Below, piece after piece: positions 9,016 through 16,536 of a stretch of DNA of 64,000 nucleotides. The notes under the pieces are model-generated. The model saw only the letters and a program-made list of their open reading frames with translations. It had not been told where the DNA came from and made no database searches. Position numbers and translations under genes: made by a program. How positions within the stretch are numbered: position 1 is the stretch's first letter; every line of letters starts with the position of its first letter. The stretch covers positions 2,728,001 through 2,792,000 of the forward strand of contig NZ_CP026952.1 in the NCBI RefSeq assembly GCF_003065605.1. Reading direction: 5' to 3'. The stretch is from Aeromicrobium chenweiae. Lineage in GTDB: Bacteria; Actinomycetota; Actinomycetes; Propionibacteriales; Nocardioidaceae.

Positions 9016-10178
9016 GGCAGCGTGAGGTTCTCGCCCGTCTCGGGGTCGAACACGTGCACCCGCTGGCGTGGGATCACCACACGGATCGACATGCCCGGCT
9101 CCAGGGTGCTGTCGGCGGCGAGCTCGGCCACCAGGAAGCTCTGGAACAGGTCGAACTCCAGCAGGTCCTCGACCTCGTCGAGCAGCTCCTCGACCTCGGG
9201 GGCGATCTCGTAGCCGAGGTAGGCGAACTGCGAGCTGCCGCGCCACTCGACGTCGTCGATGCGGGTCGTGAACTCGACCGGGTCGGTCACCGCCTGACCG
9301 CCGACACCGGTCGCGTCGTAGCAGTGCTCGGGGCGGATGCCGGCGACGACGACGCCCCGCTCGCCGATGCGCTCGAGCAGCGGCTCGTCCAGCAGCATCG
9401 TGGCCAGCGGCATCACGAGCTCCTTGCCCATCGGGAACGCCGGCACCAGGTTCATCGGCGGTGCGCCGAGGTAGCCCGCGACGAACATGTCGGCCGGGCG
9501 CTCGTACAGGTCGCGCGGCGTGCCGACCTGGTGGATGAAGCCCTGGTGCATGACCGCCACGCGGTCGGCGTTGCTCAGGGCCTCCTCGACGCTGCTGGTC
9601 GTGAAGATCGAGGTGCGCCCGCGCTCCTGCTGCCACTGCGTCGTGACCGAGCGGACGTGGGTGCGGACCCGCTCGGACTGGGCGGAGAAGGGCGAGTCGA
9701 ACAGGTACGCCTGGGCGTCCCGCACGAGCGAGCGGCCGAGGGCCACCCGCTGGCGCTGGGCGTCGTCGAGGTCCGCGGGCTTGAGGTCGAGCAGGTCGCC
9801 GAGCGCCAGGAGCTCCGCGACCTCGTGGATCCGGTCGGAGAGCTCGTCCTTGTCGAAGCCGCGGCGCAGCGTCGAGGAGAACGCGAGGTTGTCGAACACG
9901 TCCAGGTGCGGGTGGAGCGCGTAGTCCTGGAACACCATCGCCAGGTCGCGGCCGCGCGGGCCGACAGCGTTGACCACGGTGTCGCCCAGGAGGATGTCGC
10001 CGCCCGTGTGGTCCTCGAGTCCCGCGAGGGTGCGCAGCAGCAGCGACTTGCCGCCCCCGCGAGGGCCGGTGACGGCCAGCGTCGTCCCCTCCGGCACGTC
10101 CAGGACGATGTCGTCCAGCAGCGGACGGCTGCCGGTGCGGCTGGCCGTCGTCAGGTGGCGGACTTCGATCGACGTCAT
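9012..10178 (-). CDS. Sugar-type ABC ATPase subunit with degenerate catalytic motifs
   Basis: A 388-residue MalK/UgpC-like subunit by layout: ABC domain (residues 1-235) followed by a C-terminal OB/TOBE region. The Walker A lysine (GPRGGGKS) and the Q-loop (VFQDYALHPHLDVFDNLAF) are kept. The signature LSGGQ has become LDDAQ. The Walker B glutamate is replaced by Ser (AYLFDSPFS in place of LLDEP). The D-loop reads SAQS, and the H-loop His is missing (IFTTSS in place of VTHD). Codons for these changes read directly from the DNA, and the frame is open throughout, so it is not a frameshifted pseudogene. It should bind ATP but hydrolyse it poorly or not at all. The ATG at 10178 is preferred over a longer frame overlapping the permease. 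Confidence 0.85.
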   Translation of the reverse strand: MTSIEVRHLTTASRTGSRPLLDDIVLDVPEGTTLAVTGPRGGGKSLLLRTLAGLEDHTGGDILLGDTVVNAVGPRGRDLAMVFQDYALHPHLDVFDNLAFSSTLRRGFDKDELSDRIHEVAELLALGDLLDLKPADLDDAQRQRVALGRSLVRDAQAYLFDSPFSAQSERVRTHVRSVTTQWQQERGRTSIFTTSSVEEALSNADRVAVMHQGFIHQVGTPRDLYERPADMFVAGYLGAPPMNLVPAFPMGKELVMPLATMLLDEPLLERIGERGVVVAGIRPEHCYDATGVGGQAVTDPVEFTTRIDDVEWRGSSQFAYLGYEIAPEVEELLDEVEDLLEFDLFQSFLVAELAADSTLEPGMSIRVVIPRQRVHVFDPETGENLTLP

Positions 10179-11155
10179 CGGTAGGACCTTCCGAGGAGAT
10201 GGTTGATCCGGCGTGGGAAGAGCAGGAGCAGGGCGACCGCCGGGAGCATCCACAGCAGCCCGGCCGCGGCGATCGCGGAGCTGGAGTCCTCAAGCTGGCC
10301 GCTCGCGACCAGGAGGGTGGCGGGCAGCGGCAGGGCCCGCTCGTCGGGCGACAGCGCGGCCCCGAGGACGGCGTCGTTGCACCCGGCCACGAACACCAGG
10401 AGCGCGACCACGGCGAGTCCCGGCAGGAGCGCGGGCGCCGCGAAGTGCCGCAGCACCTGACGTGTGGTCGCGCCGTCGGCGCGGACCGCGTCCAGCAGGG
10501 TCCACGGGACGTCGCGCATGACGGTGACGCTGAGCCAGGTCGCCAGGGGCAGGGTGATCACGAGCGTCGGGACCACCAGCGCCAGCCGGGAGCCGTACAC
10601 GCCGAACGCGTCGAGCTGATCGGCGTACGCCCCCGCCAGCGCCACGACCGGCACGAGCAGGGCCGCGACGACCAGGCCGTACGCCAGGCGCTTGCCGGGC
10701 ACCGGCAGGCGCACGAAGGCGTACGCCGCGGAGACGGCCAGGGGCATCGCGATGAGCGTCGCGAGCGCCGAGACGAGGAACGAGGTCAGCGCCGCGTCCT
10801 GCAGCAGGTCGGAGCGGACCGCGCCGTCGAACGCACCCCACGAGACGTCCTGAGGCCACAGCGACCCCGGGGCGACCCCCTCGGGCGAGGTGGCCACCGT
10901 GAACGTCCACAGCAGCGGCACCAGCGTGACGACGACCAGGACCTCGAGGCCCAGCACCGCCCAGAACGACACGTCGCGGCTGGTGTCGGCGAACAGCACG
11001 CCGAGGGCGCCGCTGGCCATCAGCACGACCGAGACCGCGATCCACAGCCACAGGTCGGGCCTGGCGACCATGATGACGCCGTAGTTGCCGAGCCCGAAGC
11101 CCAGCGCGAACGCGACCGCGGAGGCCAGGAGACGCGACTTCAGCGAGGCGGTCAC
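10175..11155 (-). CDS. ABC sugar-type transporter permease (second)
   Basis: A 326-residue permease of the MalG/binding-protein-dependent family with about eight hydrophobic segments, two more than usual at the N-terminus (residues 8-55). The EAA-like loop is LLDAVRADGATTRQVLRHFAAPALLPG near residue 235. The GTG at 11155 overlaps the stop of the preceding permease gene, and its own stop overlaps the ATPase start. It is the second half of the membrane pore for the solute bound by the lipoprotein encoded at 11970. The family usually imports sugars, but the substrate here is unknown. Confidence 0.85.
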   Translation of the reverse strand: MTASLKSRLLASAVAFALGFGLGNYGVIMVARPDLWLWIAVSVVLMASGALGVLFADTSRDVSFWAVLGLEVLVVVTLVPLLWTFTVATSPEGVAPGSLWPQDVSWGAFDGAVRSDLLQDAALTSFLVSALATLIAMPLAVSAAYAFVRLPVPGKRLAYGLVVAALLVPVVALAGAYADQLDAFGVYGSRLALVVPTLVITLPLATWLSVTVMRDVPWTLLDAVRADGATTRQVLRHFAAPALLPGLAVVALLVFVAGCNDAVLGAALSPDERALPLPATLLVASGQLEDSSSAIAAAGLLWMLPAVALLLLFPRRINHLLGRSYR

Positions 11156-11973
11156 ACGACCCTCCTCACGCGGAGCAGCGGCACGAGCACGGCGGCGAGA
11201 AGAGCGGCCAGCAGCAGGAGGAGCACCGAGGTCGCAGCACCGAGACCGAGCTCGAAGCGGGAGAAGGTGGAGTCCCAGACCACGACCGGCACCGTGCGCA
11301 CGTCGGAGGCCGGGTCGTCGACGACCAGGGGACCCTCGAGCATCCGAAGGGCGTCGAGTGCGCGGTACGTCGCCGCGACCGCGATCGCCGGGGCCATGGC
11401 CGGCAGCACGACCCGGCGGAACCGCTGCCACGCCGTGGCGCCGTCGGCGACGGCCGACGCCATCAGGGACGACGAGACGCGGAGCAGGCCGGCGAGCAGG
11501 ATGACGGCCGTGATGCCGGTGCCGCGCCAGACCTCGGCGAGCGAGACCGCGACGAGCTGGCCGACCGGGCCGACGTCGTCGATCCGGAACCAGTCGGCCG
11601 CGAACCCGGTGGTCACCGCGTCGCGCCACACCACCGCCGAGACGACCGCGAGCATCGCGAACGGCAGCAGCACCAGGACCCGGGTGACCGGCCACCAGGC
11701 GGTGAGGCGGCGCAGCGCCGCCGCGAAGGCCAGGCCCAGCACGAGCTGGAGCAGCACCGCGACCGCCACGATCGCCAGGGTCGCCGCGACGGCGATCCAC
11801 CAGGAACGGGAGGTCAGCACCTGCACGTACGTGTCGAGGCCGACGAACGCCCGGTCCTCCGGGTTCGTCAGGGGCTGGGTGTGCAGCGACGTCCAGACCG
11901 CACGGCCGATCGGCCACGCGGTCACGGCCAGCAGCACCACGACCGCGGGCGCGAGCCAGCGCCAGCCCCTCAT
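11152..11973 (-). CDS. ABC sugar-type transporter permease (first)
   Basis: A 273-residue permease of the MalF/UgpA family with about six membrane segments. The EAA loop is ASAVADGATAWQRFRRVVLPAM near residue 180, which normally docks on the ATPase. The N-terminus MRGWRWLAPAVVVLLAVTAWP is a typical first helix. The ATG at 11973 overlaps the binding-protein stop (ATGA). It forms one unit with the genes on both sides. Because the cognate ATPase is degenerate, this pair may work with a shared ATPase encoded elsewhere, as MsiK does in Streptomyces (inference). Confidence 0.87.
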   Translation of the reverse strand: MRGWRWLAPAVVVLLAVTAWPIGRAVWTSLHTQPLTNPEDRAFVGLDTYVQVLTSRSWWIAVAATLAIVAVAVLLQLVLGLAFAAALRRLTAWWPVTRVLVLLPFAMLAVVSAVVWRDAVTTGFAADWFRIDDVGPVGQLVAVSLAEVWRGTGITAVILLAGLLRVSSSLMASAVADGATAWQRFRRVVLPAMAPAIAVAATYRALDALRMLEGPLVVDDPASDVRTVPVVVWDSTFSRFELGLGAATSVLLLLLAALLAAVLVPLLRVRRVV

Positions 11974-13220
11974 CGCAGGGTCCCCTCGATCGCGGCCTCG
12001 ACGGCCGCCTGCGCGGCGTCGGGCGTCGCGTCCTGCGTGACGTCCTGCGTCGGCGTCCACGTCCGGTCGACCGCCCCGAGCACCTGGAACCAGTACGGCG
12101 TGGCCGGGACGGTCGCGCCGGTCTTGACCGCGGTCCGGGTGACGGTGCGCTGCGGGTACGCCGCAGCGACGGACTTGTCGTCGTACGTCGAGAGCCGGCT
12201 CGCGCTGTGCTGGGCCTCGGTCATCAGCGCGGTGAGCCGCTCGGGGGACGTCAGGCACTGGATCGCGTCGTACGACCGGGCCGGTTGCGGCGCGTGCTTC
12301 GGGACCGCGAGGCCGATGCCGGCCAGCGGCGCGACGCTCCGGTCGGTGACGGTCGGGTACGCGGCGGCGACCATGTCGGCCGAGACCGACGCCAGCGCCG
12401 GGTCCGCGACCGCCGAGGCGGACGCGACGAGGAACCCGCCGCCGGGCGCCGCGAACGCCGAGAGGGCGTCCTTGGACGGTCCCGGGCCGACCTCGGACTC
12501 GTGGTAGAACTCGACGATCGACGCGGCCGCGCGGCCGGCGTCCCCGGACAGTCCGACCTCGGCGTCGTCCCTGTTGCCGGAGACGAGGGTGCCGCCGGCG
12601 CCGGTCACCAGCGCGGTGACCCACTCCGCGAGGCCGCTGCCGTCGCGGTCCTGCACCTGGATCGTCACCCCGAGGCGCTGGGCGCCGGCGATCAGGTCGT
12701 CCCAGCTGATCGGCTTGCTGGTGTCGAGCCCGGCCCGCTCGGCCACGTTGCCGCGGAACCACAGCACCTGCGGGTCGAGGAACCACGGGGCGACCACGAG
12801 CCGGTCCTCGTACGTCGCGGCGTCCAACGCCGGGCGGGCGATGCCCTCGCTCAACGGACCGACGAGATCGTCCGGGACCGGCGCCAGGAACCCCGCCGCG
12901 GCCAGCTCCGCGGTGAACGCCGAGTCCAGGCTCAACAGGTCCATCGTGTCGTCGTTCGCGCGCAGCCGTCGGACGAGCAGGTCGTGCCGGGCGCTGACGT
13001 CGGCCGGCAGCTGCTCGACCTCGATCCGGTACGCGCCGGCCGCCTCCGCGTTGCAGGTCGCGGCCAGGGCCGGGGCGTCCACCAGGTCGGGGCCGACGTA
13101 CCAGGACAACAGGGTCGGCGCGTCGTCCGAGGCGCTGTCGGACGCCCCGCAGGACGCGAGCAGACAGGCCGTCAGGACGGCGGCCGCGCCCAGCGCGAAA
13201 CGTCTCCCTGGCCCGAACAC
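11970..13220 (-). CDS. ABC transporter solute-binding lipoprotein
   Basis: A 416-residue family 1 (sugar-type) extracellular binding protein. The signal peptide ends in LLASC, with the lipid-modified Cys near residue 24. The mature chain carries the usual features: LLSWYVGPDLVDAPALAATC at the start, VAPWFLDPQVLWFRGNVAERAG mid-way, and ISWDDLIAGAQRLG. It is the first gene of a five-gene minus-strand operon with two permeases, a degenerate ATPase and a DUF2079 protein, all overlapping by 4 bp. The GTG at 13220 gives a complete signal peptide. The ligand is unknown. Confidence 0.88.
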   Translation of the reverse strand: MFGPGRRFALGAAAVLTACLLASCGASDSASDDAPTLLSWYVGPDLVDAPALAATCNAEAAGAYRIEVEQLPADVSARHDLLVRRLRANDDTMDLLSLDSAFTAELAAAGFLAPVPDDLVGPLSEGIARPALDAATYEDRLVVAPWFLDPQVLWFRGNVAERAGLDTSKPISWDDLIAGAQRLGVTIQVQDRDGSGLAEWVTALVTGAGGTLVSGNRDDAEVGLSGDAGRAAASIVEFYHESEVGPGPSKDALSAFAAPGGGFLVASASAVADPALASVSADMVAAAYPTVTDRSVAPLAGIGLAVPKHAPQPARSYDAIQCLTSPERLTALMTEAQHSASRLSTYDDKSVAAAYPQRTVTRTAVKTGATVPATPYWFQVLGAVDRTWTPTQDVTQDATPDAAQAAVEAAIEGTLR

Positions 13221-13240
13221 GATGGCAACTGTGCCACAGA

Positions 13241-13289
13241 GAGAGGCTCTCCCCGAGCGGTACGCCGTGTTGCCCGGGAAGAGCCTCTC
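13241..13289 (-). terminator. Stem-loop downstream of phoH2
   Basis: GAGAGGCTCTCCCC at 13241-13254 pairs with GGGAAGAGCCTCTC at 13276-13289 with one mismatch, leaving a 21-nt loop. It lies 43 bp after the phoH2 stop and just upstream of the binding-protein gene. There is no clear U-run, as is common in actinomycete terminators. Confidence 0.6.
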
Positions 13290-13331
13290 GCGTCGCAGGA
13301 ACGTGCCCGCGTCACGCGTTGCCGTGCGTCG

Positions 13332-14657
13332 TCAGAGCGTGACGTCCTCCAGCATCTCGGTGACGAGTGCCGCGACCGGCGAGCGCTCGGACCGGGTCAG
13401 CGTGACATGGGCGAACAGCGGGTGGCCCTTGAGCTTCTCCACCACCGCGACGACCCCGTCGTGGCGTCCCACCCGCAGGTTGTCGCGCTGGGCGACGTCG
13501 TGGGTCAGGACGACCTTGGAGTTCGCGCCGATGCGGGACAGCACCGTCAGCAGGACGTTGCGCTCGAGGGACTGCGCCTCGTCGACGATGACGTAGGAGT
13601 CGTGCAACGAGCGGCCCCGGATGTGCGTCAGCGGGAGCACCTCGAGCATGCCGCGGTCGAGGATCTCGTCGATCACGGCCGGCGACGTGATGGCACCGAG
13701 CGTGTCGAAGACCGCCTGGCCCCACGGACCCATCTTCTCGGACTCACTGCCCGGCAGGTAGCCGAGCTCCTGGCCGCCCACGGCGTACAGGGGGCGGAAG
13801 ATGACGACCTTCTTGTGCAGGCCACGCTCCATCGTCGCCTCGAGGCCGGCGCACAGGGCGAGGGCGGACTTGCCGGTGCCGGCGCGTCCACCGAGGGAGA
13901 CGATGCCGACGTCCGGATCGAGCAGCAGGTCCAGCGCGACCCGCTGCTCGGCCGAGCGTCCGTGGATGCCGAACGCATCCCGGTCGCCGCGGACCAGCTG
14001 CACCTGCTTGTCGGCGGTGACGCGGCCGAGGCCGCTGCCCTTGTCGGACAGCAGGACCAGTCCGGTGTGGCACGGCAGCTCGCGCGCCTCGGGCAGGTCG
14101 ACCGTCCCCGCGTCGTACAACGCGTCGAGGTCGAGGCTGTCGATCTCGATCTCCCGCATGCCGGTCCAGCCGGACTCGAGGGCGAGCTCGGCGCGGTACT
14201 CCTCCGCGACCAGGCCGACGGCCGAGGCCTTGACCCGCATGGGCAGGTCCTTGGAGACGATCGTGACGTCGAGCCCCTCGTTGGCCAGGTTGCGCGCGAC
14301 CGACAGGATGCGGGTGTCGTTGTCGCCGAGCCGGAAGCCGGACGGCAGCGAGGACGAGTCGGTGTGGTTGAGCTCGACCCGGATCGTGCCGCCCTCCTCC
14401 CCGATCGGCAGAGGGACGTCGAGCGTGCCGTGCTGCACCCGCAGGTCGTCGAGGAAGCGCAGCGCGCTGCGCGCGAAGTAGCCGAGCTCGGGGTCGTGGC
14501 GCTTGCCCTCCAGCTCGGTGATCACGACGACGGGGATGACCACCTCGTGCTCGTGGAACCGGTGGACGGCGTTCGGGTCCGCGAGCAGGACGCTCGTGTC
14601 CAGGACGTACGTGCGGCGGGCCGTGCTCGGGCTCTGGGTCGTGCGCGATGCAGCCAC
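13332..14657 (-). CDS. phoH2: PIN-PhoH fusion protein (PhoH2 type)
   Basis: A 441-residue two-domain protein. Residues 15-150 form a PIN ribonuclease domain ([16 protein letters not shown], with the acidic triad including the first Asp and later [10 protein letters not shown]). Residues 225-441 form a PhoH ATPase with Walker [14 protein letters not shown] and Walker [12 protein letters not shown]. In mycobacteria PhoH2 acts as an ATP-dependent RNA helicase and ribonuclease. The GTG at 14657 has a good Shine-Dalgarno sequence (GAGGAG), so this gene is leadered. It belongs to the conserved backbone with uppS and fumC. Confidence 0.93.
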   Translation of the reverse strand: MAASRTTQSPSTARRTYVLDTSVLLADPNAVHRFHEHEVVIPVVVITELEGKRHDPELGYFARSALRFLDDLRVQHGTLDVPLPIGEEGGTIRVELNHTDSSSLPSGFRLGDNDTRILSVARNLANEGLDVTIVSKDLPMRVKASAVGLVAEEYRAELALESGWTGMREIEIDSLDLDALYDAGTVDLPEARELPCHTGLVLLSDKGSGLGRVTADKQVQLVRGDRDAFGIHGRSAEQRVALDLLLDPDVGIVSLGGRAGTGKSALALCAGLEATMERGLHKKVVIFRPLYAVGGQELGYLPGSESEKMGPWGQAVFDTLGAITSPAVIDEILDRGMLEVLPLTHIRGRSLHDSYVIVDEAQSLERNVLLTVLSRIGANSKVVLTHDVAQRDNLRVGRHDGVVAVVEKLKGHPLFAHVTLTRSERSPVAALVTEMLEDVTL

Positions 14658-14823
14658 AGCTGTCTCCTCTGGCGGACCCGCGCGCGCCTGCGCCGGCCCT
14701 ACTCGTGGGCGGGGGATCCAGGCTCAGGCGCGAGCGTCAACACATCTCGAACGCTAGGTCGGTCCGGGGCGATTTCGCGGGACGACACGCGGAACCGCAG
14801 ATGACGTCCCCGTTAACACCCAC

Positions 14824-14977
14824 GAGTCACGTACAACCGCCGACGAGTCACGTACGGCACGTGAGGAGTCACGTACGGATCCGTACGCGACTCGCCGGCG
14901 TCCGTACGTGACTCGCCGGCGTCCGTACGCGACTCGCCGGCGTCCGTGCGTGACTCGTCGGCGTCCGTGCGTGACTC
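14824..14977. repeat. Array B: 21-bp units, three forward then five inverted
   Basis: Forward cores GAGTCACGTAC start at 14824, 14845 and 14866. Inverted cores GTACGYGACTC or GTGCGTGACTC start at 14883, 14904, 14925, 14946 and 14967. All steps between same-strand units are 21 bp. The first three pairs mirror exactly about 14879.5 (coordinate sums 29759), and the centre 14873-14886 is a perfect 14-bp palindrome. Two extra inverted units run up to the uppS stop codon. This array occupies the only gene-free stretch over 300 bp in the window (14658-14986); in 14658-14823 I see only the phoH2 leader and nothing else. Confidence 0.88.
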
Positions 14978-14986
14978 GTGGGCGGG

Positions 14987-15748
14987 TCAGGCGCCGAAGC
15001 GGCGCTGGCGCAGGGCGTACGAGCGCATGGCGCGCAGGAAGTCGACGTGGCGGAACGCCGGCCAGAGCGCGTCGGCGAAGTAGAACTCCGAGTGGACGCT
15101 CTGCCACAGCAGGAACCCCGAGAGGCGCTGCTCCCCCGAGGTACGGATCACCAGGTCCGGATCGGGCTGCCCCTTCGTGTAGAGGTGCTCGGCGATGTCG
15201 TCGACCTCCAGCGTCCCCGCCACCTCCTCGAGGGTCCGCCCCTTGGCCGCCTGGTCCAGCAACAGCGACCGCATCGCGTCGGTGAGCTCCTGGCGCCCGC
15301 CGTAGCCGACGCAGATGTTGACCCGCATGCCCTTCACCCCGACAGTCGAGTCGGCGAGGTGCTTCATGCGAGCGGCCGACTCCGACGGCAGCAGGTCGAG
15401 GTTGCCGATCACCGAGATGGGCCAGCGCTGCTCACCGGCGAGCCGCTCCATGAGCCCCTCGACGGCCGCCAGGATGCCGGCCAGCTCCTCCGGCGAGCGC
15501 TGCAGGTTGTCGGTCGACAGCACCCACAGGGTGACGATCTCGACACCCAGCTCGTCACACCACTCGGCGAACTCCGCGATCTTGTTGGCACCGGCCTGGT
15601 ACCCGTCCTCGAACCGGCTGCCGGACGACTTCGCCCAGCGCCTGTTGCCGTCGACGATCGCGCCGACGTGGTGCGGGAGCTTGGCCGGATCGAGCTGTTT
15701 GGCGAGGCGCCGTTCGTACACGCCGTACGCGAGATCGCTGACTCCCAT
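14987..15748 (-). CDS. Isoprenyl transferase (cis-prenyl transferase, UppS family)
   Basis: A 253-residue cis-prenyl transferase. Family motifs are HVGAIVDGNRRWAK with the catalytic Asp, NICVGYGGRQELTDA, and DPDLVIRTSGEQRLSGFLLW followed by HSEFYF. The gene lies beside the hemolysin III and DUF255 genes, as does Rv1086 of M. tuberculosis, which makes short Z,E-farnesyl diphosphate for decaprenyl phosphate. A short-chain product is therefore likely, but chain length cannot be read from sequence alone. The ATG at 15748 is supported by a -10 element 6 nt upstream. Array B abuts its 3' end. Confidence 0.92.
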   Translation of the reverse strand: MGVSDLAYGVYERRLAKQLDPAKLPHHVGAIVDGNRRWAKSSGSRFEDGYQAGANKIAEFAEWCDELGVEIVTLWVLSTDNLQRSPEELAGILAAVEGLMERLAGEQRWPISVIGNLDLLPSESAARMKHLADSTVGVKGMRVNICVGYGGRQELTDAMRSLLLDQAAKGRTLEEVAGTLEVDDIAEHLYTKGQPDPDLVIRTSGEQRLSGFLLWQSVHSEFYFADALWPAFRHVDFLRAMRSYALRQRRFGA

Positions 15749-15754
15749 GAACTG

Positions 15755-15760
15755 AGCGTA
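15755..15760 (-). promoter_or_regulatory. -10 element for the prenyl transferase gene (leaderless)
   Basis: On the minus strand TACGCT lies 6 nt before the ATG at 15748, with no Shine-Dalgarno sequence. Confidence 0.52.
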
Positions 15761-15812
15761 ACGCCCACCACAGCCGCCGCGGACGCGTGGCAGGCGCCTT
15801 CCGGCTGTGGAA

Positions 15813-15818
15813 TACCCT
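15813..15818 (+). promoter_or_regulatory. -10 element for the hemolysin III gene (leaderless)
   Basis: TACCCT lies 6 nt before the ATG at 15825. This supports that start over the in-frame GTG at 15807, which lies upstream of the -10. Confidence 0.52.
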
Positions 15819-15824
15819 GACCAC

Positions 15825-16526
15825 ATGATCGACAAGGAGCAGGAGAGCGCCGTCCAGGAGGCGACCGATCGGTTCCGCGACACCGTCGACGAGATGAAGC
15901 CGAAGCTCCGCGGCTGGCTCCACGCGGTGACGCTCCCGCTCGCGTTCTTCGCGTTCATCGTGATGCTCGTGATCGCCGACGACATCTGGGTACGGATCGG
16001 CGTCGCAGTCTTCATGGTCAGCTCGATGCTGCTGTTCGGCGTCAGCGCCGTCTACCACCGCGGCACCTGGTCCGACCGGGTCCGTGGTTTCTGGAAACGC
16101 TTCGACCACGCCAACATCTTCTTGCTCATCGCCGGCTCGTACACCCCGTTCTCGCTGCTGCTGCTCAGCAGGGACCACTGGATCATCATGCTGTCGCTGG
16201 TGTGGGGCGGCGCCCTGCTCGGCGTCGTCTTCAAGCTGTTCTGGATCGACGCGCCGCGCTGGCTGTACGTCCCGCTCTACCTGGTGCTGGGCTGGGCCGC
16301 GGTCCTCTACTTCCCGGAGTTCGTCGAGAACTCGTCCACGGCCGTCATGGTGATGCTCGTCGGCGGCGGCGTCCTCTACACGCTCGGCGCGATCGTCTAC
16401 GGCTTCAAGTGGCCCAACCCGTCACCGCGCTACTTCGGCTTCCACGAGGTCTTCCACGCGTTCACGATCGCGGCGTTCATCGTGCACTACATCGGCGTCA
16501 GCCTGCTGGCCTACCAGCAGCACTGA
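15825..16526 (+). CDS. Hemolysin III / PAQR family membrane protein
   Basis: A 233-residue seven-helix protein of the hemolysin III (YqfA/PAQR) family. Conserved metal-site residues are visible: Ser and His in FGVSAVYHRG, Asp in FDHANIFLLIAGSYTPF, and the paired His of GFHEVFHAFTIAAFIVHY. Bacterial members are linked to membrane lipid homeostasis; true haemolysis is doubtful. An in-frame GTG at 15807 would add six residues, but the promoter position favours 15825. It is divergent from the prenyl transferase gene, the same arrangement as Rv1085c/Rv1086 in M. tuberculosis. Confidence 0.9.
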   Translation: MIDKEQESAVQEATDRFRDTVDEMKPKLRGWLHAVTLPLAFFAFIVMLVIADDIWVRIGVAVFMVSSMLLFGVSAVYHRGTWSDRVRGFWKRFDHANIFLLIAGSYTPFSLLLLSRDHWIIMLSLVWGGALLGVVFKLFWIDAPRWLYVPLYLVLGWAAVLYFPEFVENSSTAVMVMLVGGGVLYTLGAIVYGFKWPNPSPRYFGFHEVFHAFTIAAFIVHYIGVSLLAYQQH

Positions 16527-16536
16527 CCCCCGCACC

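Noticed and set aside
9012..10178. Pseudogene call for the degenerate ABC ATPase
   Set aside because: The frame is intact, start and stop overlap neighbouring genes as in a working operon, and length is normal. The substitutions are confined to catalytic motifs.
14824..14977. CRISPR array
   Set aside because: The units are 21 bp with no unique spacers of 30 bp or more, the orientation inverts mid-array, and no cas gene is present.
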